This document shows positions 34,331 through 44,400 of a stretch of DNA of 64,000 nucleotides, in pieces. This DNA is from Legionella quateirensis. Its GTDB lineage: Bacteria > Pseudomonadota > Gammaproteobacteria > Legionellales > Legionellaceae. A program made the translations under genes and the position numbers. How positions within the stretch are numbered: the stretch's first letter is position 1; each line of letters starts with the position of its first letter. Below the pieces are notes generated by a model. The model was not told the origin of the DNA, did no database searches, and saw only the letters and a program-made list of their open reading frames with translations. The DNA lies in the NCBI RefSeq assembly GCF_001467955.1, contig NZ_LNYR01000003.1, positions 62,001 to 126,000 on the forward strand, in the 5' to 3' direction.

Positions 34331-35497
34331 TTATCCTGGACAAAGGTGATTTTTTTGAGCAACCCAAACCGTTGCTTCTCCACATTCCGGGTCTCTAATA
34401 TTATGTACAAGGACTTTAAAATGGCACTCTAAAAGGATTTGAGTATATTCTTCGGACGAAAGGGAGGCATGATATAAATCATATCCTCCATTATCACCCC
34501 AAACTTCTCCATACTCCGGTCCCGAAGTAAATATTAATAAACCATTTTCCTCCACTAAAGAGGCAAGGGATTTTAATGTTTTTCGTTGATCGCCATGAGG
34601 CAAATGAAAGAAACTATGCCATGCAATGACCGCATCGAATTTCTCTTGTAAATCTAAGGTTCTCATGTCAGCAAGTAGCCATTTTGCAGTTGGGAATCGT
34701 TTTTTGCATTGCTCAATCATTTTTTGACTTGCATCAATCCCTGTTACTTTATACCCTTGTTTCATTAAAAATTGTGCTATGGGTTCGCCCGTGCCGCAGC
34801 CAACATCTAAAATTGTTCCTTTGGATGGAAGCTGATTTTTTAATAGCTCTAAATAAAATTGCTCCATCTTGAGCTCTTTATTGCGATGACTATCAAACCA
34901 CTCAGAAATTTCATCATAAATAAGGTAGACGTTGTTTTTATTTCTTTTTTGGGTTGAAGGATGAGTTCGATACCTCAACTGAACAAAACCACCGCCAATA
35001 GATCGTGTTTCAAGATGCTCCAGCTCAAGGTCTTGCGTCAAAGGTCCAAATAATGAACGACCAGAACCAAGCAATACTGGTGCGATGGTTATTGTTAATT
35101 CATGGATTAAATGCGCGGCTATAAAATTTTGGACAGTTATACCGCCATCAATATAAAGATGTTTAAACCCTTCATCAGTTAAGCGCTTCACGAGCTCAAT
35201 AGGCGTTTCGGAGGAGGTTGAAACATGTTTTAAATGAACAGGAATTTCTATGGGTTTGCTGCTCATCACTACAACTGGAAGCTCACCATAAGGCCAAGGG
35301 TCAAATGATAATACTTTCTCAAAAGAATGCCTACCCATAATGAGTCCATCGACCGTAGATATGAACTCTTTATAACCACCATCCTCACCAGAAGGCGCAA
35401 GCTCATTTGCTTTCGTTAGCCAATCAATAGAACCATCATCTCTTGCAATAAAGCCATCAAGGCTTGTAGCAATAAAAACAGAACACTTAGCAAGCAT
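34331..35497 (-). CDS. Fusion: dihydrofolate-reductase-like (RibD C-terminal) plus SAM methyltransferase, 388 aa
   Basis: Residues 1-180 are the RibD_C/DHFR-like fold: VFIATSLDGFIARDDGSIDWL, GLIMGRHSFEKVL, LYIDGGITVQNFI and IAPVLLGSGRSLFG. Residues 190-388 form a class I methyltransferase: TILDVGCGTGEPIAQFL (motif I), GYKVTGIDASQKMIEQC and FDAVIAWHSFFHL. AAAGGA precedes the ATG. The two halves normally exist separately, so this is a natural fusion. It is the last gene of the bla-linked unit. Confidence 0.85.
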   Translation of the reverse strand: MLAKCSVFIATSLDGFIARDDGSIDWLTKANELAPSGEDGGYKEFISTVDGLIMGRHSFEKVLSFDPWPYGELPVVVMSSKPIEIPVHLKHVSTSSETPIELVKRLTDEGFKHLYIDGGITVQNFIAAHLIHELTITIAPVLLGSGRSLFGPLTQDLELEHLETRSIGGGFVQLRYRTHPSTQKRNKNNVYLIYDEISEWFDSHRNKELKMEQFYLELLKNQLPSKGTILDVGCGTGEPIAQFLMKQGYKVTGIDASQKMIEQCKKRFPTAKWLLADMRTLDLQEKFDAVIAWHSFFHLPHGDQRKTLKSLASLVEENGLLIFTSGPEYGEVWGDNGGYDLYHASLSSEEYTQILLECHFKVLVHNIRDPECGEATVWVAQKNHLCPG

Positions 35498-35535
35498 ATT
35501 CGTTTATCCTTTGTATACAGATTTATTGATTGAGT

Positions 35536-36441
35536 TCAGAGTCGATTCTTTTTGAAGTCAGATGAAGACTCTAGAAGTCCTAAACTTAAAGCTCCTGGAA
35601 AAACAGTATCATGATCCATATTATTTAGAATATTAAAAGCAGTGCTTAAATTCCTGTGAGGCTTGCTCATGATGGTTTCATTCAATAACTTTAAATCATC
35701 TATCATTTGGTAATCGCCTTTATTTTCTTGGTCACCGATAATAAAGCAAACACGAGTATTTTGTTCAAGATTAAAATTTCGCTTTTTTTGAGCTGCGTTT
35801 AGCACCAAATGATTATCATACCAGAGAGAGGGGCTAACGATAATGTAACGATTAAATATTCCAGGATGATGGACTAATAAATATACCCCAAATAATCCAC
35901 CGTAAGAATGACCGACAAAAGTAGCGGTTTTATTAACTCTATATGTCTGGTGAAGATATGGAATAAGTTCTGAATGAATAAATCGATAAAATGATTCGGC
36001 ACCACCCGAGTATTTTTGATATTCAGCTCCATATCCTCCTGATCCAACATAACTTGGTGTGTAATCTCTGGTTCTATTTTTCTTATACTCATTAGGATTT
36101 GCATAAGCTATCCCAACAATAATGGAGTCGTTGATTCTATTTCGGTCAGATAAATGCTCACTAATTTGTTTAGCTAATGCAAAGCTGTAATCAGCATCTA
36201 ATAAGTAAATAATTGGATAGTCTTTGTTGTTAGAATCGTATTCTTTGGGGAGACTAATATATAAGTTATATTTGATTCCATTGATCTTTGAAGGAAACTC
36301 CTTGGTTAACGTATGATGTAAACTAAATGTATTCGTGTATTTTTCCTCTAGCGGATTACTTTGTATCTTCGCCGATATGCTGGCTACTGCCATAAGGCTT
36401 AAGGAAAAGATTAAAATGAACAAGGTGAGCATTTTTTTCAT
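35536..36441 (-). CDS. Secreted alpha/beta-hydrolase esterase (Esterase D/Fes-like), 301 aa
   Basis: An N-terminal signal peptide (LFILIFSLSLMAVASISA) is followed by a family fold with YNLYISLPKEYD, YPIIYLLDADYSF and FVGHSYGGLFGVYL, the serine nucleophile elbow. SPSLWYDN and DHDTVFPGAL supply the Asp/His. This matches the putative esterase family of enterochelin esterase and IroE-like hydrolases. It starts three bases after the preceding gene stops. Substrate unknown. Confidence 0.8.
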   Translation of the reverse strand: MKKMLTLFILIFSLSLMAVASISAKIQSNPLEEKYTNTFSLHHTLTKEFPSKINGIKYNLYISLPKEYDSNNKDYPIIYLLDADYSFALAKQISEHLSDRNRINDSIIVGIAYANPNEYKKNRTRDYTPSYVGSGGYGAEYQKYSGGAESFYRFIHSELIPYLHQTYRVNKTATFVGHSYGGLFGVYLLVHHPGIFNRYIIVSPSLWYDNHLVLNAAQKKRNFNLEQNTRVCFIIGDQENKGDYQMIDDLKLLNETIMSKPHRNLSTAFNILNNMDHDTVFPGALSLGLLESSSDFKKNRL

Positions 36442-36444
36442 AAA

Positions 36445-38025
36445 CTAGCCTCGCAAGAACTTTAAAATAAGAGCATTCATTTGTTTCTGTATTACCTCAG
36501 GCCCACGGTCACATAAATCAATATGTTTGGCTTCAGGTAGTGGGATAATTGTTATGGCTAATTGTTTTAACGACTCTTCAGGAGGCAGTACGCCTTCATC
36601 TGCCTTAGTATCATTTCCACGTAGCGATAAAATAGGTGTTAGTCCGGTGCGTGGAAAAGGCATGCGCAAGCTATCCAATGATATAATTTTTTTCACAAAT
36701 TGAGGATGGTTTCTTGCAAACAACATGGCAATATCACCACCATTCGAATGACCAATTAATGTCACTTTAGACAAGTTTAAACTGGGGTTGATGCGGTTAA
36801 GCTCTTTGATTACGTAAAGTATATTGGTACTTCCTCGCTCCCATAAGGGTTTGCGTCGCTCAAATAAATTGCCAGTTTGAGCTAATGGGGGATCTGATTT
36901 TAGATCATGCTGGATGCTTACAACAAAATAACCGTTTGCAGCAAGTGCATTGGCTAAGAATGAATATTCAGTATTGCGTACTGTGTATCCGTGATTAATG
37001 ATGGCAACGGGTAGTTTAATAATACCAGCATTTGCTTTCCCCTGTGATTCATTACTCACATAAATTTTAACTGGAATAAGTCGTTTGCGATCTTTATCAT
37101 AAAATTTAATAAGCTTAGCTGAGATAAATGGATTGTTATCAGGCTCTGGATCTTTTGACCAATCAACAACTTTCCCGCGGGTAAAATCCCATCTATAAAG
37201 CCAAGACACCCCAAAATGGGCATAATAAGAGTCAGGGGATAGATAAGCTTTATCCTCTAGTGCATCATCAAGACTGATAAAATGATAACCGTATTCCTGC
37301 GCTATAGTTAAGAGCGACTCAATGGCTAATGAATTAATAAGATTGGCATGCAGAAGCCAAATCTGATCAATATTTCTATCAAATATTTGCTTAGATGCGC
37401 TTTCATAAAAGTCAAATTTAGCACGTGTATGTTTCAAGTAACTTTGAATGATTTTGCCTTTATTTTGAGGGAACTCATGTAATTGCTGGTTAAATTTCCA
37501 ATCGTCAGTGTCTATAGTAACTGGAGCAACTAGGTATCCCTCATGTTTTAAAAACGACTCAAATTCAGAGCGAATCTTGAATGTTTCACCTGTATCAAGG
37601 TAGGGGTGCCTAAAATAGCGGTACTCTCTACCGGCACCTTGCATTAATTGTTTGGATATTTTAGAGCCATTAGTCACTTCAGCTTTAAATTGCTCAGGAG
37701 TGAGACTGCTTAAGTGCAGATGTGAATAGGAATGATTTCCTAAATCAAATCCATTATCCACCCATAATCTTAAAAGATTTATTTTTTCTTGCGTTTCATT
37801 AGTGCGGTAGAGCTTCCCCTCATTCACGAATCCAATTGCAGGTACTTTATATTTGATCAGAGCATTTACTATTCGCTGATTGATTTGAGCTTGTTCCTCT
37901 ATAGACTCTTCTATTGAAGCAGGTAAATCGTCAAAAGTAATTGCTATTTCACTGGAAAAACTTAAAGCATGGTAGCAAAACAGAAATAGAACACGTGCTA
38001 TTAATAGGACTATACTGGGTCTCAT
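36445..38025 (-). CDS. Polysaccharide deacetylase fused to an alpha/beta hydrolase, 526 aa
   Basis: A signal peptide (SIVLLIARVLFLFCYHALS) precedes a NodB-type domain: EIAITFDDLPAS (Asp-Asp metal motif) and DLGNHSYSHLHLSS (His ligand motif). The second half, from about residue 320, resembles a chlorophyllase/alpha-beta hydrolase: INHGYTVRNTEYSFLANALA, VTLIGHSNGGDIAMLFAR (Ser nucleophile) and a final His. It probably acts on periplasmic or cell-wall carbohydrate and on an ester, but the substrates are unknown. Three bases separate it from the OXA gene. Confidence 0.8.
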   Translation of the reverse strand: MRPSIVLLIARVLFLFCYHALSFSSEIAITFDDLPASIEESIEEQAQINQRIVNALIKYKVPAIGFVNEGKLYRTNETQEKINLLRLWVDNGFDLGNHSYSHLHLSSLTPEQFKAEVTNGSKISKQLMQGAGREYRYFRHPYLDTGETFKIRSEFESFLKHEGYLVAPVTIDTDDWKFNQQLHEFPQNKGKIIQSYLKHTRAKFDFYESASKQIFDRNIDQIWLLHANLINSLAIESLLTIAQEYGYHFISLDDALEDKAYLSPDSYYAHFGVSWLYRWDFTRGKVVDWSKDPEPDNNPFISAKLIKFYDKDRKRLIPVKIYVSNESQGKANAGIIKLPVAIINHGYTVRNTEYSFLANALAANGYFVVSIQHDLKSDPPLAQTGNLFERRKPLWERGSTNILYVIKELNRINPSLNLSKVTLIGHSNGGDIAMLFARNHPQFVKKIISLDSLRMPFPRTGLTPILSLRGNDTKADEGVLPPEESLKQLAITIIPLPEAKHIDLCDRGPEVIQKQMNALILKFLRG

Positions 38026-38028
38026 GTC

Positions 38029-38829
38029 TTATTGTTCCAATTCATTAATTAAATAAAACAATTGATTCAGAGCCTCATTTTTTGCTCTAAAACTGGCAAA
38101 TGTTGCTTGTGTTTTACTGTCTGCAATATGATTTGCAAAGGTAATCACACGACCATCTTTCTCAATCCAGCCTACAAACCACCCATGTTGTAACGTTAGT
38201 TTCTGACGCTTGTCCTTTGCTAACAGTCTACCATTTCCTGTTTTTCCGTATAGTTTCCAACCACCTGCCAATTCTTGAATATATATAATATTTTTAGTCA
38301 TCATGAGCGCTTTGTGGCTTACAGGTAATTTTTCATTCACTATTCTTTGCAGAAACTGAATTTGCTCAGTTGGTGAGATAGCAAGCGAGCTTGATAGCCA
38401 AGCATGAGTTAGTCCATTATTCTTCCCTTTGTCGCCGGAGACATCCTGGTTGCCATAGTGAAATGCATCAACATAATTTTTAAATCGGGTCATACCTAAT
38501 TGTTGGGTTAGAACTTGCGAATACCAAACACAGGAGTCCCTTATCCAGGTATGGGGATTATGAGGATATTTCCACACATTGAGATAAAGTTCATATTCTT
38601 TTTTGTACGGCCATTCTGGATGAAGATCATCTTTTAATAGTTTTGAATCAAAACCCATAAGGCTCAAAGCAATTTTAAAGGTTGATTCTGGTGCAAAGCG
38701 TTTATTGCAATCCTTGCCTTCGTGTTTTAGAACGGTTTGATTTTCCTGTACCAGAAAGCAACTACTTTGAGCCCAGGTAGTACCGCAATAGAATAGTGCC
38801 ATAACTAGAAATACGCTTAGTTTCTTCAT
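38029..38829 (-). CDS. Class D (OXA-type) beta-lactamase, 266 aa
   Basis: A serine beta-lactamase. The ATG at 38829 is preceded by TTGGAG and opens a signal peptide (FLVMALFYCGTTWAQ). STFK (49-52, catalytic Ser and carbamylated Lys), SCV (99-101), YGN (125-127), KTG (196-198) and WFVGW follow in class D order and spacing. Related enzymes occur in Legionella (OXA-29 type); I infer the similarity, not the exact allele. It sits 71 bases after the blaR1-like gene, so it is expected to be BlaI-controlled. Confidence 0.9.
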   Translation of the reverse strand: MKKLSVFLVMALFYCGTTWAQSSCFLVQENQTVLKHEGKDCNKRFAPESTFKIALSLMGFDSKLLKDDLHPEWPYKKEYELYLNVWKYPHNPHTWIRDSCVWYSQVLTQQLGMTRFKNYVDAFHYGNQDVSGDKGKNNGLTHAWLSSSLAISPTEQIQFLQRIVNEKLPVSHKALMMTKNIIYIQELAGGWKLYGKTGNGRLLAKDKRQKLTLQHGWFVGWIEKDGRVITFANHIADSKTQATFASFRAKNEALNQLFYLINELEQ

Positions 38830-38900
38830 AACAACTCCAACATCATTTGAATTTATATCGATATGGGTACGAGCTATCATGCTGCGTACCCATAGGTGAT

Positions 38901-40829
38901 TTATAGCTTGGTATTGTCTAGGCTATTCATGGCAACCTTACGAAATACTGGGGCAGCCAACTCTCCGCCGGAAGTTAAAGTTTTACCATTTTTTCTTAAA
39001 TGACCGTCTTCAATCACTACAACCATCGCATAACGTGGCGCATTAACGGGTAGATAGCCTGCAAATAAGGCAAGATGTTCCGCCTTCGCCAAATTAATAT
39101 TTTCGGCAACTGTTCCAGTTTTACCCGCTACACTAACATCGGAAATCGCGGCGAGTTTTCCTGTGCCATTTGTAACAACGTTCTTAAGGATATTATTGAT
39201 TGAACTTGCGGTTGCTGAGGAAATAACAGGAGTTTCTCCTTGTTTGAATGGGCGTCCAGAGTGTGCAAGAAGTGCATAGGATTTTGTTAACGAGTCAATC
39301 GTGACCGGTATATTCTCACCAAGAGAAACCATTGCAAGTTGTAAGTCATCACTTTGATTTGCTTGCCACCAAGTATTCATATCAAAACCAAATTCAGCAA
39401 GTTTTTTACGAATGACAGGTAGTCCAGTTTCTTGAGACACTTTAATAAGGCATACATTACTTGATTTTGCGACAGCCTCTGTTAGGGAAGCAGAACTAAT
39501 ATTGGGATTGTAGTCTGTAAATGTTTTTCCCTCTATCTTATAAGGTGAACGGCAATCATAGGTCTTTGTTTCAGAGCTATGGCCGGAATCGATTGCTGCG
39601 GCTGCAATAAAAGGTTTTATCGTCGAGCCAGGTGAAAAAACACGCGATTTCCAACTGTTCTGATTTTTATTCTTACTGGATTCAGCAAAGGCAATGAGTT
39701 CACCGTTTTTTGCATTGACGATTGCAATAACCCCTGATTTGGCATGATATTGTTTCACCGCCGTTTTAATTTCTTGCTCTGCAATATGTTGCATTTTAGG
39801 ATCTAAATGGGACGTATCTACTTCCTTTGGCTTAGAACCGGTTAATGATCCTACTGCCGAATAGGCGACACAGATTGGGGCCAAAATAGAAAAGCCCACA
39901 AATGCAGCCCCTAACAATAAAGATTTAGAGGGTTTAAGTGGATAAGCTGATAACATTGAAATTCTCCTGATGATAAAAGTACAGTCTTCATTGTCTTTGC
40001 CCAAGGCCATACCCACCGTGCATGCAATTTCTCGGTTAGATGACAGAGAACATTGAGATACTGTCTGCACTACATGAAACAGACAGCTGCCATAGTCATG
40101 CGCCGAAATTTTTGGCTGGCCAACCAATACTTCATCACATGAACATTCTTGTAATTCGCTTAAAATACGAATCCAGCGAGTAACACCTGGATTACCCCAG
40201 AAGATAATGCGCAGGGCTTCAATAAAATAGGCCCATAGACAATCACCATTACGATGGTGTTGGCCTTCATGAGCAATGGCAATCTTCACATTCTTGGAGG
40301 AAGAAAATAGGGATATGGGTAATACGATATAAGCTTTATTAAATAAAACGACTGAGAAAGGAATATGGCAACGTCGCGAAACTTTAATGACCAATTTACC
40401 GGAGGTTCGATACGGAATTGCTTCAGCCAATAGTACTCTTAAACTGCCCAAACTCAATAATACTTTATAACTGCGAAATAAAATGAGCAAACAAAGGACG
40501 ACATAAAAAAGATGAAAATAACTCGTATTGCTTATCGAAAAAGAGGTTGCTGATTCAGTAATCTCTTCAGACGGTTTAGACTTTAAGATGGGTTGATTCA
40601 CATACTCTTGCAAAGCATCAATGGATGCGTAGTGATGCGGCTCCATTTTTTGATTGGTGTTTATACAATGAACCATTAATGGAGAAATCACACAGCTAAT
40701 TAATAAAAAACGGGCCAATTTGAGTTTAAAAGATGGCTGATTTGAGAGCCAACGACCGCCAATACCCCATGAACTTACTAAAAGTAAGCAATGAATGCTC
40801 AAGAAAATTTCCAGGAATAACATACTCAA
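38901..40829 (-). CDS. blaR1: BlaR1-like M56 metalloprotease with penicillin-binding transpeptidase domain, 642 aa
   Basis: A beta-lactam sensor. The N-terminus has four hydrophobic helices and the zinc-protease motif HEGQH (187-191) with ECSCDEV (228-234) as the third ligand. Residues from about 340 form a penicillin-binding domain: SPGSTIKPF (STIK 402-405), SSN (456-458) and KTGT (570-573). Classical BlaR1 carries a class D-like sensor with STYK; here the sensor is closer to PBP transpeptidases (FtsI/PBP2). It overlaps blaI by four bases and precedes the OXA gene. Confidence 0.88.
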   Translation of the reverse strand: MSMLFLEIFLSIHCLLLVSSWGIGGRWLSNQPSFKLKLARFLLISCVISPLMVHCINTNQKMEPHHYASIDALQEYVNQPILKSKPSEEITESATSFSISNTSYFHLFYVVLCLLILFRSYKVLLSLGSLRVLLAEAIPYRTSGKLVIKVSRRCHIPFSVVLFNKAYIVLPISLFSSSKNVKIAIAHEGQHHRNGDCLWAYFIEALRIIFWGNPGVTRWIRILSELQECSCDEVLVGQPKISAHDYGSCLFHVVQTVSQCSLSSNREIACTVGMALGKDNEDCTFIIRRISMLSAYPLKPSKSLLLGAAFVGFSILAPICVAYSAVGSLTGSKPKEVDTSHLDPKMQHIAEQEIKTAVKQYHAKSGVIAIVNAKNGELIAFAESSKNKNQNSWKSRVFSPGSTIKPFIAAAAIDSGHSSETKTYDCRSPYKIEGKTFTDYNPNISSASLTEAVAKSSNVCLIKVSQETGLPVIRKKLAEFGFDMNTWWQANQSDDLQLAMVSLGENIPVTIDSLTKSYALLAHSGRPFKQGETPVISSATASSINNILKNVVTNGTGKLAAISDVSVAGKTGTVAENINLAKAEHLALFAGYLPVNAPRYAMVVVIEDGHLRKNGKTLTSGGELAAPVFRKVAMNSLDNTKL

Positions 40830-41248
40830 GCCTCTATTTGTTGTTCGGAAGTTGCTAATTGTTTTAGTGCTTCCTCAATTGCTTGAATGTCATCATGTTG
40901 TAGCCTTTTGGCCATCAAGAGTCTTTGTACCAGTGCTACAGGTTCACCATCAAAAACATTATTTACCATATGCTCAATACATGTACTTTCATACTCAGCC
41001 TTAGTAACTATTGGGAGAAAAACATGGGCATAAGTGTTTTTTTGGCATCCCAAAAATCCTTTTTGTTCAAGCACTTTTACCACCGTTGCTACAGTGGTAT
41101 AAGCCAAAGGTCTTTCTTTGGGTAAATTTGAAACAATATCTTTAATGGTTACTTTATTAAGGCTCCAAATAATATTCATTAATTCAAGTTCTACCTCTGT
41201 AAGGAGGCGATCATGAGCAAAAGTGTTTACCCCTCTCTTTGTTGGCAT
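40826..41248 (-). CDS. blaI: BlaI/MecI-type repressor, 140 aa
   Basis: A winged-helix repressor of the penicillinase-repressor family. LTEVELELMNIIWSLNKVTIKDIV and AYTTVATVVKVLEQKGFL form the HTH, followed by the dimerisation part. The stretch HMVNNVFDG is near the place where BlaI/MecI proteins are cut by BlaR1. The ATG at 41248 follows GGAGAAAAA; 18 further bases upstream are open but lack a signal. It lies 31 bases from a pair of operators at 41280-41316. Confidence 0.9.
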   Translation of the reverse strand: MPTKRGVNTFAHDRLLTEVELELMNIIWSLNKVTIKDIVSNLPKERPLAYTTVATVVKVLEQKGFLGCQKNTYAHVFLPIVTKAEYESTCIEHMVNNVFDGEPVALVQRLLMAKRLQHDDIQAIEEALKQLATSEQQIEA

Positions 41249-41279
41249 TTTTTCTCCAGAAACCAATTAAAGCATAACC

Positions 41280-41316
41280 TACTATATTTTTAGTAGATTC
41301 TACTATAGAAATAGTA
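41280..41316. promoter_or_regulatory. Tandem BlaI operators
   Basis: Two identical-format palindromes occur: TACTA-N6-TAGTA at 41280-41295 and again at 41301-41316. Centre to centre they are 21 bases apart, two helical turns. They contain TATAGT on the minus strand that may serve as -10. The format resembles the bla/mec operators (TACTA/TAGTA half sites). Confidence 0.8.
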
Positions 41317-41499
41317 GGCTTGGAAGAAGTTTTAATTGGGTATAACAAATAAAATTTTATAGTTAAAACACTTTATGGGAGATCTAGGTGCAAACCTCAG
41401 TCACCCTACTTGATGAGCGGCAAATTAAACGCATGTTAACCTACTGAATATATAAACCATCTGGGATGCTAAAGTGCTAGCGAGCAACTCAATGAATAC

Positions 41500-44400
41500 T
41501 TAAAACAGTCCTAAGTCAGAAGGCTTTTGCTCTTTTTCTTGTTGCCCTATAGTGACGACCTCATCTGTCGATTTAATTTGTGTCTGCTCTTGTAAATGCT
41601 GACTCATTTCTTGGACTGGACTTTCTTTTGCACGCGTATAAAGAGGTAAATCTTCTCGTATTGATAGCCATTGCCCGATAGCACTTAAATCACCAACAAT
41701 AGGCTCTGCTATTTCTCGAAAAACAGCCGGCCCATTCTCGCTATTGGTGAGACAAACAACCGCTTCATCAGTAGTAAGATTAATCGCTGCTAAATTGCGT
41801 CCAGTTCCATTGTCGCCCCAATGAAATGCGATACGGGTTCCATCGGTATTTTTCTGAATCCCGATTCCTAGACCCCAAGAGATTTGATCTAAAATATCGT
41901 TAGAAACTCCCTGGCTCAGGGCTTTAGTATCTTTATCTCTTAATGATGAAACAATAGGTTTGAACATTTCCCACCTAACATAGGGATCGTTAACACAGGC
42001 TTTTAAAAATTTTGCATAATCAGAAGTTGTTGTATACAAAGAGCCTGCCGGGTGAACCATATAAAATTTTTGCTTAAGATTTACTGAACCATCTTTATCA
42101 TGACCTATTGCTATAGTTGCAGCATGTGCTGGAGGATGACCTACAATCGTAGTCACAAGGGGTAACTCTCTTGCTTCAATAGGTATTGGTTTTGACCAAA
42201 AAAATGGTGGTATTTGAGCAAAGCGGGCTTTGATTTCTTTTAGACTTTTTTCTTCGATTTGGCTGGAATTTTTTTCAATAATTTGCACACTACCGTTTAT
42301 TGCTCGTTCAGCAACAAATAATTTATCCTTATGAAGGATAATACTTAATTGGCCATGTACATCTAAAGTATCTTTTAATAATTTTTTAATGCGTTCAGAC
42401 GTTGGTTCTTCCTCTTCATCTGGCAGTTTAATAAGACTGCAACCCGTTGGCGGCATGAAACTACTATCAGTCATACCTATCTTAGCGAACTCTTCTTGAG
42501 CTAAAGCTTCCAGTGATTTTGAAGTAATGTGTTCCACAATTTCACCTAGAAATTGATAAGCTACACCTGAATAATCAAATTGTTTTCCCACTTCAGAAAC
42601 ATACTTTAGGGATTCTGGGGATGAAAATTCATTAGGTAAACCTGCTTGATGGGATAGAATCATACGGGCGGTTAATTTTTTATAATTTTTATCAGTTCGC
42701 ATCTCCGGAGGACCAAAATCGCCATATTCATGGAGTGGTTTGTCTAAATCAATCAGGCCTTTTTGCGCTAGTTTCAAGACAATATAAGCAAAAACTGGCT
42801 TACTCAATGAAGCGGCTTCAAAAACAGTTGAACTAGTAACTTCTTCTGGTTTGTTGACATTAGTCACACCCACCTCTTGCGTAGTAACAACTCCGCGGTC
42901 AGAAATAATTGCTGTAGCAATACTTGGGATATTACTTCTTTTTTGCAATTCACCTAAGGAGCTTGTTAGCTCTTTAGGTGAATTGGGTCTTGGAAATGGA
43001 TTTATGCCCCAATTATTCGTTTTACCACCTAGCTCATCAAGAGTTCTAGCAAAACCCCATTTGGGGAAAAAATAGTGTGAAGCCAGTTCTATTTGAATTG
43101 TCGAAGGGATAATGTGTTCCGCAAGAATATGTCCATTATGCGAATTAGCAAAGAACACCACGGCACTCTTATCTTTTAAATTGACTGCAACCCACGCTCT
43201 ACAATCATTCATGTCGCCTGAGTGGTAAGCCGTAACAACCTCTTCCTTTTCATTGGTTTGTAGCCCCCAACCTAAGCCCCATGCGACATGACTTAAAATG
43301 AGCTCGGGTATCTTGTCTCTAGCAGTTCCAATCGCTCCAGCTAAACCTCTATCGTGCGTCATGAAGGCATGTGGAACAAAAGGATTTTCAATGGAGTTGT
43401 CATGGCTTAGATATTTGACAAATTTTGCATAATCTGTTGCTGTAGTTCGTAGTGTATTGGCGGCACATGGTTTGGGCTCTTTACATCCATATTGCGAGAT
43501 TACAGCTTCTATTAACTCCAGATTGTTTGAAAGTTTACCTTTATCAGGTAACTGTCCAAGAATTCCTGGAACTACTCTTTCCGGAAAAGAACGATTGACT
43601 ATTTTTCCATTCTCTAACCAATATGCTGTTAGTTGCTCATCTTCTTTTAGTAGGACAATCTGACCAGGCTTCATTTCATCAAAAATGGGTTCTCTTTCAG
43701 CATGCAAAAGCGAGTGATAGGCCTTTGATGGCTCATAAGTGCTATGAGTCATGTCACAACGATCAAATACATTGTTTTTGGCCAATGTTTCTAGATTTGC
43801 TTCAGTCAATTTTTCAATTACTTGTTGTAAGTACACGATACCAACATTTGAATATCCATGCATTTTTTCTTTAGAATCTTTTTCTTTAGGATTAGGAATG
43901 AACTGAAACTTCATTTCACCATGAGCAAGGCCTGTTGTATGTGATAACACCATCCTTGCAGTAAGTGCTTTAGCGCAGACAACAGCAGATGTGTCAGTCA
44001 TATCAAATTTCATTCCCTCTATCTCAAACTCTTCTAACGGTAAGATATGAAAAAGAGGGGTATCTAAATCAAATTGACTCAGGTTGAATTTATCTAAATT
44101 AAATTTACCTGTCCCGGGCTTTGCTTGATTCGTCGCATTTGACTCAATCAACTTTTGCACTAAATAGGCAAATACGGGTTTGCTTAGCGAGGCTGCTCCA
44201 AAAACGGTTTCTGGTTTCACTTTCGTAGGTGGTGCAAGACCTGTTAGAGTAGTTATTAATTCAGACTCTTGAGGATCAGCCAATTTATAGGTATCAGTAC
44301 AACTTTCTCGTAACTTTTGATATGAGGATTGATTACTTTCATTTAACTGTATTTTATGAACGCTTTGTGTCGTTTGATTCACATAATAAAGTTTGCCGTC

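Noticed and set aside
34192..34410. A 72-codon minus-strand frame between the DUF3987 gene and the fusion gene
   Set aside because: It overlaps the methyltransferase domain out of frame and shows no recognisable protein feature.
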